From assembly GCF_011064545.1 (NCBI RefSeq), contig NZ_JAAMFG010000028.1:1-64000 (forward strand): a stretch of 64,000 nt of DNA. The letters are read 5' to 3'. The notes beneath the pieces are model-generated. The model had not been told where the DNA came from. It did no database searches and worked only from the letters and a program-made list of their open reading frames with translations. The stretch is from Wenzhouxiangella sp. XN24. Its GTDB lineage: Bacteria; Pseudomonadota; Gammaproteobacteria; Steroidobacterales; XN24. The translations under genes were made by a program, and so were the position numbers. This document shows positions 63,680 through 64,000 of the stretch, one piece after another (positions within the stretch are counted from its first letter, which is position 1; each line of letters starts with the position of its first letter).

Positions 63680-64000
63680 TCAGATGATTTTTTCCTTCCG
63701 CCTGCCGTCGAAGAAACTTTCGACGAGAAGGATGACGGCGCCGACCGTGATGGCCATATCGGCCACGTTGAACGCCGGGAAGAACCAGCGCTCCCAGTGG
63801 AAACTGAGGAAATCGACCACGTGGCCGCGAAACAGCCGATCGAGCACGTTGCCGATGGCACCGCCGACGATGAGCGAGAGCGATGCCGCCAGCCAGCTCT
63901 CGCCGGTCCGCGGCATGCGTTTCAGCCAGACGCAGACGAGCACCGTCACGGCGATCGCGATGGCGACGAAGAACCACCGCTGCCAGCCGCCGGCCGAGGC
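63680..64000 (-). CDS. lspA: Lipoprotein signal peptidase LspA, truncated by the window edge
   Basis: The last 106 codons are visible; the start lies beyond the window. This aspartic peptidase removes signal peptides from prolipoproteins in the inner membrane. Its two catalytic aspartates are present in GNVLDRLFRG and FNVADMAI. WQRWFFVAIAIAV begins a transmembrane helix. The C-terminus ends in a basic tail. The reading frame continues unbroken to the window boundary. Confidence 0.95.
   Translation of the reverse strand, partial: ASAGGWQRWFFVAIAIAVTVLVCVWLKRMPRTGESWLAASLSLIVGGAIGNVLDRLFRGHVVDFLSFHWERWFFPAFNVADMAITVGAVILLVESFFDGRRKEKII

Noticed and set aside
1-64000. CRISPR arrays, insertion sequences, prophage genes or defence islands
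   Set aside because: I saw no repeat-spacer pattern, transposase, phage structural gene or known defence gene. Apart from the cassette at the left edge, the window is ordinary core chromosome.

Overview
The window is a GC-rich, densely packed chromosomal segment of a gammaproteobacterium. The gene neighbourhoods point there: thiO, minor pilins, pilE, ispH and lspA occur in that order as in Pseudomonas, and an ilvC-ilvG-ilvM-threonine dehydratase-leuA-type cluster plus a SAM-I (S-box) leader on metB recall Xanthomonas-like lineages. I cannot name a species. Almost everything is core metabolism. The exception is the extreme left edge, an AT-richer integron gene cassette with its attC recombination site.

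Layout. 1-402: partial integron cassette encoding a small membrane protein. 620-6499 (minus): pyruvate dehydrogenase operon aceE-aceF-lpdA, in which both E2 and E3 carry a lipoyl domain. 6654-9879 (plus): leucyl-aminopeptidase-family gene, pyrC and rnt, overlapping end to start. 9927-11255 (minus): grxD, a BON lipoprotein and sodB, divergent from nadC. 12554-14992: fadE. 15038-19817: an NnrU-family membrane protein, a large GAF/PAS/GGDEF/EAL c-di-GMP protein, a host-attachment-family protein, a small hypothetical gene and a secreted SlyD-like FKBP. 19886-23555: proB-proA and an SPFH/Arc-type pair. 23614-24807: metB, preceded by the riboswitch.

25127-35058 (minus) is one branched-chain amino-acid operon: leader peptide, ilvC, ilvB/G, ilvM, ilvA, leuA, ilvE, leuC, leuD, leuB. 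Most junctions overlap by a few bases. The operon begins with a textbook transcription attenuator: a 51-codon leader with a Leu/Ile/Val run, an antiterminator and a terminator. ilvD is divergent at 35232. 36915-42715 holds a thioredoxin-like gene and an oligopeptide ABC transporter with a fused double ATPase. 43278-54248 (plus) is a trehalose-to-glycogen operon using the GlgE pathway: glgE with an extra GH13 domain, a treS-maltokinase fusion, glgB and glgX. tRNA-Thr(CGT), a Fur-family regulator and thiO follow. Next comes a compact minor-pilin operon (fimT, pilV, pilW, pilX, pilE) without pilY1. The right end has ispH, a rhombosortase, a tricorn-type peptidase and a truncated lspA.

Three regulatory structures stand out. 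First, the ilv-leu attenuator. Second, the SAM-I riboswitch on metB, with a plausible anti-Shine-Dalgarno helix. Third, three tandem 8-bp boxes at 11-bp spacing in front of the SPFH/Arc gene pair, which look like a ribbon-helix-helix operator. Only two gene-free stretches exceed 300 bases (24808-25126 and 34807-35231), and both are filled by these leader elements. No CRISPR array, insertion sequence, rRNA or replication origin was seen.
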